NCBI GenBank assembly: GCA_023458215.1
Contig: JAEXAJ010000222.1
Location: forward strand, 1 to 40,720
Source of the DNA: Bacteroidota bacterium
GTDB lineage: Bacteria; Bacteroidota; Bacteroidia; Bacteroidales; Bacteroidaceae
DNA length: 40,720 nucleotides
Reading direction: 5' to 3'
Below, one piece after another: positions 25,319 through 35,138 of this stretch. Position 1 is the stretch's first letter. Each line of letters begins with the position of its first letter. A program made the position numbers and the translations under genes. A model generated the notes under the pieces. The model searched no databases. It was not told where the DNA came from and saw only the letters and a program-made list of their open reading frames with translations.

Positions 25319-26350
25319 ATGAAAAAGGTATTAGTAGTAGCAACATCAAGCAAGACAAGAGGTGGCATTACTTCAGTGGTAAAAGCACACAAAACAGGAA
25401 AACAATGGGATAAGTTCCATTGCAAATGGATTGAGACACACCGTGATGGAAATGCCATACGAAAATTATGGTATTTAGGCACAAGCTTAATAACGTATAT
25501 AATATTGCTTCCATTTTATGATATAGTACATATACATATTGCAACTACTCAATCTGCAAAACGAAAACAACTTTTTTTCTATCTTGCCAAGCTTTTAAAT
25601 AAAAAAATAATTTTCCATTTTCACCCATCCAATGAGAAATTCTTATTTGAACCAGCTAATCAAAAACGGTATAGAAAGCTTTTCTCACAGGCAAATTTAG
25701 TAATTGTTTTATCGGAACAATGGAAACGTTGGATAAATGATTCACTAAGACTAACAAAAAACATAGAAGTTTTATATAATCCATGTCCAAGAGTCAACAG
25801 AAAAAAAGTAATACGACATAAAAATATTCTTTTTGCTGGGACAATTATAAATAGGAAAGGTTATGAAACATTATTGAGAGGATTTGCCATGATTGCTCAC
25901 AAATATCCAGAATGGCAAGTTTTATTCGCTGGCAACGGAGAAATAGAAAAAGGTGAAAAAATTGCTCAAGAGTTAAATATCGAAGCACAAGTAAACTTTT
26001 TAGGTTGGGTTTCTGGTAAAGAAAAAGACAAAATATTCCAAACTTCGTCTATTTACTGCTTAGCAAGTGACGGAGAAGGCTTCCCAATGGGAGTTCTAGA
26101 TGCATGGGCCTTTGGAATTCCTTGTATTGTTACCCCTGTAGGTGGCATCCCGGATATTGTAAAAGATGGAGATAATGGTTTAATTTTTGAGGTAAATAAC
26201 TATCAAGAACTAGCTAAGAAACTAGAACAGCTTATAACAAATGAAGAATTAAGAAAGAAAATTGTCATTTCTGCAGATAAATATGTTGCCAAAGACTTCA
26301 ATATAGATATTATTAATCAAAAGTTAGAAGATATTTATCTAAATATTTAA
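25319..26350 (+). CDS. Glycosyltransferase family 4
   Basis: A 343-residue GT-B glycosyltransferase. ATG 25319 (MKKVLVVATSSKTRGGITSV) is preferred over 25289, which adds ten atypical residues. The acceptor domain has the GGITSVVK glycine loop. The donor domain shows FAGTIINRKGYETLLRGF near 172-189 and the clear motif ASDGEGFPMGVLDAWAFGIP near 248-267, with PVGGIPDIV and DNGLIFE. The sugar is unknown. It starts 47 bp after the pyruvyl-transferase-like gene. Confidence 0.9.
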   Translation: MKKVLVVATSSKTRGGITSVVKAHKTGKQWDKFHCKWIETHRDGNAIRKLWYLGTSLITYIILLPFYDIVHIHIATTQSAKRKQLFFYLAKLLNKKIIFHFHPSNEKFLFEPANQKRYRKLFSQANLVIVLSEQWKRWINDSLRLTKNIEVLYNPCPRVNRKKVIRHKNILFAGTIINRKGYETLLRGFAMIAHKYPEWQVLFAGNGEIEKGEKIAQELNIEAQVNFLGWVSGKEKDKIFQTSSIYCLASDGEGFPMGVLDAWAFGIPCIVTPVGGIPDIVKDGDNGLIFEVNNYQELAKKLEQLITNEELRKKIVISADKYVAKDFNIDIINQKLEDIYLNI

Positions 26351-26355
26351 TTAAA

Positions 26356-27591
26356 ATGCTGTCTATACTAATTAACGCCTATGCATGTTCTCCTTATATG
26401 GGAAGTGAACCTGGAATGGCTTGGAACTGGTGCATAAACCTTGCTAAACACTGTGAGCTTCACATCATCACTGAAGGTGAATTCAGAGATAAAATAGAAG
26501 CTGCATTACCCTCTCTGCCTCAAAGTAAAAATATGCACTTTTACTATAATCCAGTATCAGAAGAAGTAAGGCGAATGTGTTGGAATCAAGGAGACTGGCG
26601 TTTCTATAAACATTACAAGAAATGGCAATATAAAACCTATGAGATCGCAAAAGACATTATTGCCAAACAGAGGGTTGACATTTTACATCAACTGAACATG
26701 ATTGGTTTCCGTGAGCCGGGATATTTGTGGAAGATAGATGGCAAGCCATTTGTATGGGGACCCATCGGGGGAATGAAACAGTTCCCTGAGGCATACTTAC
26801 AAGGAACAGAACTAAAAATGAAACTGTTTAATAAAATAAAAAATAGAATCAATGTATACCAGATTAGATATGATAAAAGAGTAAATAGAGCTCTGCATAA
26901 GGCTAGCATACTTATCAGCTCAATTCCAGATTCATACCACACCATAAAGAAATACCACTCGCTAGAATCTATTATTATTCCAGAAACAGGATGCTATATA
27001 AAAGAAGATGTAAAAGTGGATAGTAATAAATATAAAAGGAAGGGATTAAAGATATTATGGGTAGGCAAATTTGATTTTAGAAAACAATTAGAAATAGCAC
27101 TGCGTACAGTAGCTCGATTAATATATCTCGAAGATGTAGAACTATCAATATGTGGAACAGGAAATGTAAAGCAGGTCAATTATTATAAGCAAATGACCGC
27201 GGAGTTAGGCATTGAAAACAGAGTGAATTGGCACGGAAATATAACTAATGCTCAAATATTAAAAATAATGTGTGAAGCAGACGTGTTTCTTTTCACAAGT
27301 GTTAGTGAAGACACTTCTACAGTTGTACTAGAAGCTATCAGTTGTCAATTGCCTATTTTATGTTTTAATGCCTGTGGCTTTGGTCACGTCATTAATGAAC
27401 AGGTCGGAATCAAAATACCTCTAACTAATCCCAAACAATCAGTGAATGATTTTTCTGAAAAAATAGACTACATGTATCATCATAAAGAGATTTTACAACA
27501 GTTATCAAATAACTGCAAACAAAGGCAAGAAGAACTTTCGTGGGCAAATAAGGCAATACAAATAGTAGAACTATACAAACAAATAATGTAA
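26356..27591 (+). CDS. Glycosyltransferase family 4
   Basis: A 411-residue GT4 enzyme with the N-terminus ILINAYACSPYMGSEPGMAW typical of a Bacteroides capsule subgroup, followed by GPIGGMKQFPEA near 134-145. The donor domain has LWVGKFDFRKQLEIALR near 233-249 and FTSVSEDTSTVVLEAISCQL near 314-333, where the EX7E motif reads ED...E. It ends 18 bp before fcl, where the base composition starts to return to the GC content of the flanks. Confidence 0.9.
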   Translation: MLSILINAYACSPYMGSEPGMAWNWCINLAKHCELHIITEGEFRDKIEAALPSLPQSKNMHFYYNPVSEEVRRMCWNQGDWRFYKHYKKWQYKTYEIAKDIIAKQRVDILHQLNMIGFREPGYLWKIDGKPFVWGPIGGMKQFPEAYLQGTELKMKLFNKIKNRINVYQIRYDKRVNRALHKASILISSIPDSYHTIKKYHSLESIIIPETGCYIKEDVKVDSNKYKRKGLKILWVGKFDFRKQLEIALRTVARLIYLEDVELSICGTGNVKQVNYYKQMTAELGIENRVNWHGNITNAQILKIMCEADVFLFTSVSEDTSTVVLEAISCQLPILCFNACGFGHVINEQVGIKIPLTNPKQSVNDFSEKIDYMYHHKEILQQLSNNCKQRQEELSWANKAIQIVELYKQIM

Positions 27592-27609
27592 CGAATCAAA
27601 ACATCACCC

Positions 27610-28707
27610 ATGTTTAAAAAAGAAACAAAAATATTTATTGCCGGCCACCGCGGCTTAGTCGGTTCCGCCATTTGGAACAACCTTCAACAACGAGGTTACA
27701 CCAACCTGATCGGTCGTTCACACAAAGAATTAGATCTGCTAGATGGACTGGCAGTCAAGAAGTTCTTTGATAAAGAAAAACTGGAAGCAGTGATCCTTGC
27801 TGCTGCCCACGTTGGCGGCATTATGGCAAACTTACAATACCGGGCAGACTTTATTTATAAAAACCTGCAAATACAGCAGAATGTGATTGGAGAAAGTTTC
27901 AATCATGGTGTACAAAAACTGCTTTTCTTAGGAAGTACCTGCATTTATCCACGGGATGCACAGCAACCGATGAAGGAAGAAGTATTACTGACTTCCCCGT
28001 TGGAATATACCAACGAACCGTATGCTATTGCCAAAATTGCAGGATTGAAGATGTGCGAAAGCTTCAATCTGCAATACGGTACTAATTACATAGCAGTAAT
28101 GCCTACCAATCTGTATGGCCCCAATGATAACTTCCACCTAGAAAACAGCCATGTACTACCCGCCATTATCCGCAAGATTCACCTGGCCAAATGCTTGAAT
28201 GAAGGCAATTGGGATGCTGTACGAAAAGATCTGAATCTGCGGCCTGTAGAAGGTGTGAACGGAAGTTATACGAATGATGATATTCTAGCAGAGCTTGCAA
28301 AATTCGGAATAACTCCGGATGCTGTAACCCTATGGGGAACAGGCAGCCCTCTACGTGAATTTCTTTGGAGTGAGGATATGGCGGATGCCAGTGTACATGT
28401 CTTACTAAACGTTGACTTTAAAGATACTTATTCAACCACAAAGGATATACGTAATTGTCACATCAATGTAGGAACCGGAAAAGAGGTAAGTATCAAAGAA
28501 GCTGCCGAAAAGATAGTGATTGAAATGGACTTTAAGGGCAAGCTTTGCTGGGATACTTCGAAACCAGACGGTACCCTGAGAAAACTGACGGATGTAACCA
28601 AACTCCACAACTTGGGCTGGCACCACAAAGTAGAGATAGACGAAGGTATTCATCGCTTGTACGAATGGTATCTGAAAGGTATTTGTATTAATCATCAAAC
28701 AAACTAA
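27610..28707 (+). CDS. fcl: GDP-L-fucose synthase
   Basis: Converts GDP-4-keto-6-deoxymannose to GDP-L-fucose with NADPH (3,5-epimerase plus 4-reductase). It is an SDR enzyme with the nucleotide loop GHRGLVGSA near residues 12-20, STCIYP near 110-115 and the catalytic Tyr-x3-Lys YAIAK near 138-142, with the substrate region LYGPNDNF and REFLWSEDMA. At 365 residues it is about 40 longer than the E. coli enzyme because of an insert near 200-230 (EGVNGSYTNDDILAELAKFG), a form I believe is common in Bacteroides. Works with the Gmd and ManC encoded downstream. Confidence 0.95.
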   Translation: MFKKETKIFIAGHRGLVGSAIWNNLQQRGYTNLIGRSHKELDLLDGLAVKKFFDKEKLEAVILAAAHVGGIMANLQYRADFIYKNLQIQQNVIGESFNHGVQKLLFLGSTCIYPRDAQQPMKEEVLLTSPLEYTNEPYAIAKIAGLKMCESFNLQYGTNYIAVMPTNLYGPNDNFHLENSHVLPAIIRKIHLAKCLNEGNWDAVRKDLNLRPVEGVNGSYTNDDILAELAKFGITPDAVTLWGTGSPLREFLWSEDMADASVHVLLNVDFKDTYSTTKDIRNCHINVGTGKEVSIKEAAEKIVIEMDFKGKLCWDTSKPDGTLRKLTDVTKLHNLGWHHKVEIDEGIHRLYEWYLKGICINHQTN

Positions 28708-28718
28708 AAAGCCAAAGA

Positions 28719-29762
28719 ATGGAAACACATATTGTAATTATGGCAGGTGGCGTAGGCAGCCGGTTTTGGCCCATGAGCACCCCCGACTATCCAAAACAAT
28801 TTATAGACATCATGGGATGCGGGAAATCTTTGATACAACTTACCGCAGAACGTTTCTCTTCACTTTGCGACTCAAAAAATATTTGGGTAGTAACCAGCGA
28901 AAAGTATAAAGAAATCGTAAAGCAACAATTGCCTAGCCTTCCCGAAAATAATATTCTAACAGAACCGGAACCCCGAAATACAGCTCCCTGCATTGCATAC
29001 GCTTGCTGGAAAATTAAACATGGTCATCCGAAAGCTAATATTGTAGTAACTCCATCGGATGCATTAGTTATCGACACCACAGAGTTTCAACGAGTAATAA
29101 AAGAAGCATTAAGCTTTACTGCCACTCATAACTCTATAGTGACAATCGGCATCAAGCCCAATCGTCCGGAAACAGGTTATGGCTATATTCACGCAGAAGA
29201 GAGCAAGAAAAAAGCAGAAATCCGGCAAGTAAAAGCCTTCAAAGAGAAACCTGATATAAAAACAGCCGAGGAATATGTGACACATGGAAATTACTATTGG
29301 AATGCCGGCATTTTTGTGTGGAATATAGATACTATAACAGAAGCATTACAAAAGTTCACGCCCCGGCTGGCTACCATCATGGACGAGTTAGAAAAGGACT
29401 TCAATACACCGTGGGAGATGCATTCATTAAAGAAGCTTTTCCCTACCTGCGAAAAGATTTCAATTGACTATGCCGTGATGGAGAAAGCGGAAAGTATTTA
29501 CACTTTGCCGGCTGAATTCGGATGGAGTGACCTAGGAAGCTGGGGATCACTACAAACTTTGTTACCACACGATGCCGCAGGTAATGCAAGCGTGGGAACC
29601 AATATCAAACTCTATAATTGCCAGAATTGTATTGTCCACACCGCTGAAGAGAAAAAAGTAGTGGTAGAAGGACTTGAAAACTATATTATTGCTGAGAAAA
29701 ATGGAGCTTTGTTGATTTGCAGTTTGAAGGAGGAGCAAAGAATCAAAGAATTTGCACAATAA
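28719..29762 (+). CDS. manC: Mannose-1-phosphate guanylyltransferase
   Basis: Makes GDP-mannose from mannose-1-phosphate and GTP, feeding the fucose branch or direct mannosyl transfer. The nucleotidyltransferase signature is GGVGSRFWPMSTPDYPKQF from residue 10, with TEPEPRNTAPC near 86-96, TPSDALV near 111 and the later SIDYAVMEKAE and FGWSDLGSWGSL. At 347 residues it is the monofunctional form without the isomerase domain. No phosphomannose isomerase or phosphomannomutase gene is in the locus, so those steps come from elsewhere. Confidence 0.94.
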   Translation: METHIVIMAGGVGSRFWPMSTPDYPKQFIDIMGCGKSLIQLTAERFSSLCDSKNIWVVTSEKYKEIVKQQLPSLPENNILTEPEPRNTAPCIAYACWKIKHGHPKANIVVTPSDALVIDTTEFQRVIKEALSFTATHNSIVTIGIKPNRPETGYGYIHAEESKKKAEIRQVKAFKEKPDIKTAEEYVTHGNYYWNAGIFVWNIDTITEALQKFTPRLATIMDELEKDFNTPWEMHSLKKLFPTCEKISIDYAVMEKAESIYTLPAEFGWSDLGSWGSLQTLLPHDAAGNASVGTNIKLYNCQNCIVHTAEEKKVVVEGLENYIIAEKNGALLICSLKEEQRIKEFAQ

Positions 29763-29918
29763 GAAACTTATTTTTCAGAAAGTTCTTGTTTATTATACAC
29801 ATAATATTTACATTTACCGCGAATTTCACATATACTACAATTGCTTGTTCCAAAACACCTATCCTTGTGACAAGCAATAGCGGAGTGTACTCTGCGGGAA
29901 TGAAAAATCTTTCTATAC

Positions 29919-30635
29919 ATGTTTAAGCTAAAAACGATTTCGCTTCTTGGATATAGAAGTGAGCTTGATTCATTACCGGTGGGTAAATTACTAATCAATA
30001 CAATTAATGCGCACTCGTATAATACCGCTTTGAAAGATCCGGTCTTTGCAGAAGCCTTACAACAAGGTGACGTGTTGATCCCGGATGGTGCAAGCATTGT
30101 ATTGGCCCTAAGATTCTTGAATCATAGGAAAATAGAACGAATAGCCGGTTGGGACTTGTTTCTATATGAAATGAATAGATTGAACCAAAAAGGAGGAACT
30201 TGCTTCTTCTTAGGCAGCAGTGAAGACACTCTGCGAAAAATAAAGATAAAAGCGGTAAGGCTATATCCCAACATTAAGGTGGAAACATACTCTCCACCCT
30301 ACAAACAAGAATTTACAGAAGAAGACAATGCGCTGATGATTAATGCAGTGAATCGTACAAACCCTGATTTACTATGGATCGGCATGACCGCTCCTAAACA
30401 AGAGAAATGGGCTTATGCTCATCTAAAAGACTTGGAGGTAAATGGGCCGATTGGTACTATAGGTGCAGTTTTCGACTTCTTTGCCGAAAACATTCAACGT
30501 GCTCCTCAATGGTGGCAGGAGCATGGACTAGAATGGCTCTTCAGATTGATAAAAGAACCGAAAAGGATGTGGCGGAGATATATCATTGGAAATACACTCT
30601 TTTTGTGGAATATTCTAAAAGAAAAATTAGCATGA
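29919..30635 (+). CDS. WecG/TagA/CpsF family glycosyltransferase (GT26)
   Basis: A 238-residue transferase of the WecG/TagA family, which usually adds the second sugar to the undecaprenyl-linked first sugar. Motifs are clear: VLIPDGASIVLALR near 50, GMTAPKQEKW near 155, and the C-terminal GAVFDFFAENIQRAPQWWQE followed by GLEWLFRL, EPKRM and RRY. It follows a 156-bp gap after manC in which I see no gene, and overlaps the next gene by ATGA. The C-terminal amphipathic end fits peripheral membrane binding. Confidence 0.93.
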   Translation: MFKLKTISLLGYRSELDSLPVGKLLINTINAHSYNTALKDPVFAEALQQGDVLIPDGASIVLALRFLNHRKIERIAGWDLFLYEMNRLNQKGGTCFFLGSSEDTLRKIKIKAVRLYPNIKVETYSPPYKQEFTEEDNALMINAVNRTNPDLLWIGMTAPKQEKWAYAHLKDLEVNGPIGTIGAVFDFFAENIQRAPQWWQEHGLEWLFRLIKEPKRMWRRYIIGNTLFLWNILKEKLA

Positions 30636-31333
30636 GGCTAAGAAAATGGAGTGCAATCTTATTTTTGCTAGGTTGCTCCTCCCAACTGCATGCCCAATAC
30701 TCAATGGGAAATACCGGATTACTGAATATTCCGACAGCAGACATGCAAGAAACCGGAACTTTTATGGGTGGAGGAAACTATCTTCCCAATGGCATGACAC
30801 CGTTTAACTTCAATACAGGAAATTACTTCGTAAACGTAACCTTTCTATCTATCCTGGAATTGAGTTATCGATGTACATTATTAAAAACGACCCGGTATGA
30901 CGGCAAGAAAGGTTATTTTCAACAAGACCGGTCTATGTCAGCTCGAATACGTCCTTTGAAAGAGGGAAAATATCTTCCATCAGTAGTAATAGGAACGAAC
31001 GATCCTTTTAAAGATCAAGGAACCAATTACTTTTCCACAGTTTACGGTGTACTGACCAAAAGTTTTTCCATTACTCAAGGTGACCGTCTGGCATTGTCTG
31101 CCGGATATTACATTCCAATGAATAACCATAGTGTGCAAAAAGGACCATTCGGAGGAATAAGCTACTCCCCTGCTTTGTGCAGGGAAGTAGCTTTCATGGC
31201 AGAATATGATTCGGATGGCTTCAATGTAGGAGCTGCCGCAAGAATATGGAAACATCTCTCTATACATGTGTTTACACGGGAGTTCAACTGCATATCAGGA
31301 GGAATACGATATGAATGCAGACTCATACACTGA
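30632..31333 (+). CDS. YjbH-like outer-membrane protein, N-terminal half
   Basis: A 233-residue exported protein. ATG 30632 overlaps the GT26 stop (ATGA) and begins a good signal peptide ending near SQLHA/QYS. The mature start SMGNTGLLNIPTADM is characteristic of YjbH (DUF940), a protein of exopolysaccharide operons in Gammaproteobacteria. The rest alternates beta-strand patterns with aromatic ends and ends in an amphipathic strand (GGIRYECRLIH), as expected of an outer-membrane barrel. Full YjbH is about 700 residues; this covers only the first barrel. The following gene seems to supply the second. Function in Bacteroides is inferred. Confidence 0.78.
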   Translation: MRLRKWSAILFLLGCSSQLHAQYSMGNTGLLNIPTADMQETGTFMGGGNYLPNGMTPFNFNTGNYFVNVTFLSILELSYRCTLLKTTRYDGKKGYFQQDRSMSARIRPLKEGKYLPSVVIGTNDPFKDQGTNYFSTVYGVLTKSFSITQGDRLALSAGYYIPMNNHSVQKGPFGGISYSPALCREVAFMAEYDSDGFNVGAAARIWKHLSIHVFTREFNCISGGIRYECRLIH

Positions 31334-31366
31334 GAATAATGATTTATGACTAATGATTTAAGCAGA

Positions 31367-32626
31367 ATGAAGTTTAATTCATCTCTCAAGATTACGTCTT
31401 ACTTACGGTATTTATCATTTGGGCTATGTTGTTGTATTCTATCAACAATCCATGCACAAGTAGCAGAAGAATTGAAATCCATCGGGATGGAAAATATCCG
31501 ATGTGCTCAAAGTCCGGACATGACGACCGTAAGTTTTGAAAACAATGTTTATAGAAGTACCTATAACGGCGTAGCAAAAGCCATAGATGCTTGTTTAAAA
31601 AGTAATATACAAAGTAATTTGGAACTGGTTGTGCTGGTGAACCAAATACCCAGACTATGTATCAGCCTACCGGATACGCTACTTCAAGCTTACCAACAAA
31701 AAAAAGTCTCATTGAAACAAGTATATCAACAAATGGGAATCAGCATAAACACAGACCAAGCTATGGATGCATTGAAAAACGCCGGCAAGGAAGTAGCATC
31801 TTCAGCCTGGAAGGTGGACTTAGTTGTTTATCCTGATTTATTTTTGGAAAACAATACATTTGATGAGCTATATACGTATGCCATAAATCTTGATCCCGCC
31901 ATAGAAATGGAACTATGGAAGGGAGGCAGACTAACCGCACAAGTCATTCTACCTATCGCCACCAATCTGGGCGGAGAAATGAAACGGATAAGACCCGGTG
32001 TAATAGCTTTATCACAAGATATACGACTCAAACATAATCTCTTCGGAAAGCTGACTCTAGGAAACTTCACCAACAACCGTATAGGCGCCCAACTCGAAAT
32101 GAAATACCGCAATAACAACGGACGATTGGAATTAGGTGCTTTGGTCGGATCAACCGGATTCTCAACAGTTACATCGAATGAGGGGTGGTATATCGGTAGA
32201 AAGCAACGCATCAATGCTTCCGTATCAGCATCGGTCTACGAACCCAGCACCAACCTGCAATTCGACTTGAAAGCAAGCCGGTATATATACGGAGATTACG
32301 GACTGAGAGGTGATTGTACACGGCACTTTGGTGAATATGCCATAGGCCTGTATGGTATCTATACAGATGGCGAAATTAATGGAGGCTTCCATTTTGCCAT
32401 CCCCCTACCGGGAAAGAAATGGAGCCGGAAAGGATTTGTCAGAATTAAACCCGCCGACTACTTTGCATGGGCATACAGCATGGTAGCTCATGGTAAGTAT
32501 ATAGATGAACAGATGGGTAAAAGCTACAACGTAAGTCCTGACGAAAACCGCAGCAGCAATTTCTATCAACCTGACTATATCCGCTATTTCCTTATCAAGG
32601 AAACAGAAAAGAATACCCGAAATTAA
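31367..32626 (+). CDS. YjbH-like outer-membrane protein, C-terminal half
   Basis: A protein of about 419 residues from the preferred start at 31367 (31346 adds seven residues). The signal peptide ends near TIHA/QVA. The mature start ELKSIGMENIRCAQSPDMTT, followed by SFENNVYRSTYNGVAKAID, resembles the middle/C-terminal region of YjbH. From about residue 170 the sequence is rich in barrel-like strands (FGKLTLGNFTNNRIGAQLEM, GFVRIKPADYFAWAY). It lies 33 bp after the N-terminal-half gene with its own signal peptide, so this is a true two-gene arrangement and not a frameshift. Assigned to the family from pattern, without an alignment. Confidence 0.7.
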   Translation: MKFNSSLKITSYLRYLSFGLCCCILSTIHAQVAEELKSIGMENIRCAQSPDMTTVSFENNVYRSTYNGVAKAIDACLKSNIQSNLELVVLVNQIPRLCISLPDTLLQAYQQKKVSLKQVYQQMGISINTDQAMDALKNAGKEVASSAWKVDLVVYPDLFLENNTFDELYTYAINLDPAIEMELWKGGRLTAQVILPIATNLGGEMKRIRPGVIALSQDIRLKHNLFGKLTLGNFTNNRIGAQLEMKYRNNNGRLELGALVGSTGFSTVTSNEGWYIGRKQRINASVSASVYEPSTNLQFDLKASRYIYGDYGLRGDCTRHFGEYAIGLYGIYTDGEINGGFHFAIPLPGKKWSRKGFVRIKPADYFAWAYSMVAHGKYIDEQMGKSYNVSPDENRSSNFYQPDYIRYFLIKETEKNTRN

Positions 32627-32661
32627 AATAAAGACATATTAAAGCAAATCAGTATTATTAA

Positions 32662-33978
32662 ATGACAAAGTTTATGAAAAAGAGAAGTTTGTTTTTGGAA
32701 GGTTTATTATTAATAGCCATGACCTTTGGCATGTCCGGATGTGCCATTGGCGGTGATGATAAAGAAAACGAAATTGTAGAAGATCCGCTGAAAACCAAAT
32801 CAGAATATTACATTGTAGGTACTGTAAAAAGTTCTACAGGATTGATATCCAATGCTACGGTGACAATATCTGATGATATTAAGACAACGACCAATGCAAG
32901 TGGTGTATATTCATTAACAGTACCCGAAGCGAAAACATACAAACTGACATTTACGGCAGATGGTTTTGAAACTTTTGAAACGACGGCTAATATTTCTTCA
33001 AATGCTACAAATCGCAGTCTGACAACCATCCATGTCAAGTTAGCCAAAGCTTTGGTTTTTGGTCCGCTGTATACTGCCAATGGCGCTACCATAGAAGTTC
33101 CAAAACTGGAAAGTATTAATGAAGAGATAGCCGGCATTATAGGCATTCCGGCTGATGGAGCAGGTGAAAACACTAAAATTGCAGCTGTAGCTTTTGAAGA
33201 AGCTCGTGTAGCCAGTCCGGCAACTTCGACTCAGCTCCAACAGATACAAGCATCCAATAACAACATCGCCATAAAAACCAGCCCGGCCGATGCCAAAGCG
33301 ACTAAGGATATCAAGATATCAATACCTAACCCAAGTCCGCAAGCTAATCAAGGTTATTTCAATACTAACAACATGATAGTGGAGTCCAAGGACTTACCGG
33401 TAACCAGAGCCGCCTCTCCTAATGTAAACTTTGACAACAACCATTATATCATCACGATTCCCAAAGGTGAAATCATTGCCGGGAAATATTTCCTTAGAGT
33501 GAAGTTCACTAAACAAGCTGACAATATTATAGCAGATGGCTACAACTCAGTAAATGGCAAGAACGGAGTCCTGAAAGTGGAAAACAATAACTATAGTGCT
33601 TTAACAAACATCGCGTTGAAAGTTAAGATAAAAAGCGGATGGGACTATATAACCACTCCCGCCAAAGCTCTAAAAGATGCAGGTGCATCTGAAGCTTTAG
33701 CCACAGAAATCGGCAAATATATCGAAGATGAAGAAGGCAGCAAGAGCGGTTCTTATGAAATAGAGAAAGATCTGACTGCAAGCCTTAGCGGAAACCACGT
33801 ATTATACTATGGAAGCAAATGTATGAGCCGGACGAAAACTTATACATTCAAAGTGATGGTAAACGGACAAAACAAAGATATCTCTATTAAACTGAAAAGT
33901 TATGAAGGTCATAAAGAAGAATATACCAACGGACCTAGCAGTCAACATTCAGGTGGAGGTACAGGTACCCAAAATTAA
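32662..33978 (+). CDS. Lipoprotein with carboxypeptidase-regulatory-like domain
   Basis: A 438-residue lipoprotein with lipobox FGMSGC (Cys27). ATG 32674 is an equally good start. Residues about 48-125 form a carboxypeptidase regulatory-like beta-sandwich ([40 protein letters not shown]). The remaining 300 residues have no family I recognise and are rich in Asn, Ser and Lys, ending in a Gly/Ser/Thr tail. It sits between the YjbH-like pair and gmd in the same operon, which suggests an outer-membrane or surface role in handling the glycan. Such lipoproteins can be surface exposed in Bacteroides, but no export signal (LES) is evident beyond DDKENE after the cysteine. Confidence 0.7.
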   Translation: MTKFMKKRSLFLEGLLLIAMTFGMSGCAIGGDDKENEIVEDPLKTKSEYYIVGTVKSSTGLISNATVTISDDIKTTTNASGVYSLTVPEAKTYKLTFTADGFETFETTANISSNATNRSLTTIHVKLAKALVFGPLYTANGATIEVPKLESINEEIAGIIGIPADGAGENTKIAAVAFEEARVASPATSTQLQQIQASNNNIAIKTSPADAKATKDIKISIPNPSPQANQGYFNTNNMIVESKDLPVTRAASPNVNFDNNHYIITIPKGEIIAGKYFLRVKFTKQADNIIADGYNSVNGKNGVLKVENNNYSALTNIALKVKIKSGWDYITTPAKALKDAGASEALATEIGKYIEDEEGSKSGSYEIEKDLTASLSGNHVLYYGSKCMSRTKTYTFKVMVNGQNKDISIKLKSYEGHKEEYTNGPSSQHSGGGTGTQN

Positions 33979-34012
33979 TTATCAATTAATCAAACAAACA
34001 TTAAAACATATT

Positions 34013-35095
34013 ATGAAGAAAGTAGCATTAATCTCAGGCATAACAGGTCAAGACGGTTCATTTTTAGCAGAATTCCTTATTGAAAAAGGATACGAAGTAC
34101 ACGGTATTCTACGCCGTTCCTCATCTTTCAATACAGCACGAATAGAGCATCTGTATTTGGACGAATGGGTGCGCGATATGAAGAAAAGCCGCCTTGTGAA
34201 TCTGCATTATGGTGACATGACCGACAGTAGCTCGCTCATCCGCATCATCCAACAGGTACAACCGGACGAAATTTACAATCTTGCCGCACAGAGTCATGTT
34301 AAAGTAAGCTTCGATGTACCCGAATATACCGCTGAAGCAGATGCGGTAGGTACACTACGCATGCTCGAAGCGGTAAGAATCTTGGGACTTGAGAAGAAAA
34401 CACGTATATATCAGGCCTCTACTTCGGAACTCTATGGCAAAGTACAGGAGGTGCCACAAAAAGAAACGACTCCTTTCTATCCGCGCAGTCCCTACGGAGT
34501 GGCCAAACAATACGGCTTCTGGATTACCAAAAACTATCGGGAAAGCTATGATATGTTTGCCGTGAACGGTATCCTCTTCAACCACGAGAGTGAAAGGCGT
34601 GGAGAAACTTTCGTAACCCGAAAGATTACACTCGCTGTGGCACGCATCGCCCAAGGTTTTCAAGATAAATTGTATCTTGGTAATTTAGATTCGCTCCGTG
34701 ACTGGGGATATGCGAAGGATTATGTGGAATGTATGTGGATGATTCTACAACACGATACTCCGGAAGACTTTGTTATTGCTACCGGCGAAATGCATACAGT
34801 AAGAGAGTTTGCAACGCTGGCATTCAATGAAGTTGGAATTGATTTGCGCTGGGAAGGAGAAGGAGTCGATGAAAAAGGCATTGATACGAAAACAGGCCGG
34901 ATTCTTGTCGAAGTCGATCCCAAGTACTTCCGTCCATGCGAAGTAGAACAGCTATTAGGCGACCCAACTAAGGCAAGAACTCTACTAGGATGGAACCCTA
35001 CTAAAACCAGCTTTCCTGAATTGGTGAAAATCATGGTAACACATGATATGAGATTCGCCAAGAAGCTCTACATGAAAGCGCAAATGGAAGAATAA
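34013..35095 (+). CDS. gmd: GDP-mannose 4,6-dehydratase
   Basis: Converts GDP-mannose to GDP-4-keto-6-deoxymannose, the step before Fcl. The 360-residue SDR enzyme has [20 protein letters not shown] near residue 8, [14 protein letters not shown] near 33, [15 protein letters not shown] near 126 and [10 protein letters not shown] near 159-168. The longer in-frame start at 33902 overlaps the preceding gene, while 34013 gives the conserved N-terminus. It is separated from fcl by five genes, although these two are normally neighbours, so the envelope genes may have been inserted between them or the pair rearranged. Confidence 0.95.
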   Translation: MKKVALISGITGQDGSFLAEFLIEKGYEVHGILRRSSSFNTARIEHLYLDEWVRDMKKSRLVNLHYGDMTDSSSLIRIIQQVQPDEIYNLAAQSHVKVSFDVPEYTAEADAVGTLRMLEAVRILGLEKKTRIYQASTSELYGKVQEVPQKETTPFYPRSPYGVAKQYGFWITKNYRESYDMFAVNGILFNHESERRGETFVTRKITLAVARIAQGFQDKLYLGNLDSLRDWGYAKDYVECMWMILQHDTPEDFVIATGEMHTVREFATLAFNEVGIDLRWEGEGVDEKGIDTKTGRILVEVDPKYFRPCEVEQLLGDPTKARTLLGWNPTKTSFPELVKIMVTHDMRFAKKLYMKAQMEE

Positions 35096-35138
35096 ATTAT
35101 ATCCTATAAGAAGTTAACTCTATAAATAACAACAGATC

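Noticed and set aside
29763..29918. Small cysteine-containing frame on the minus strand in the gap after manC
   Set aside because: The frame runs on into the GT26 gene in antisense, has no convincing start of its own and matches no family I know. The gap looks non-coding.
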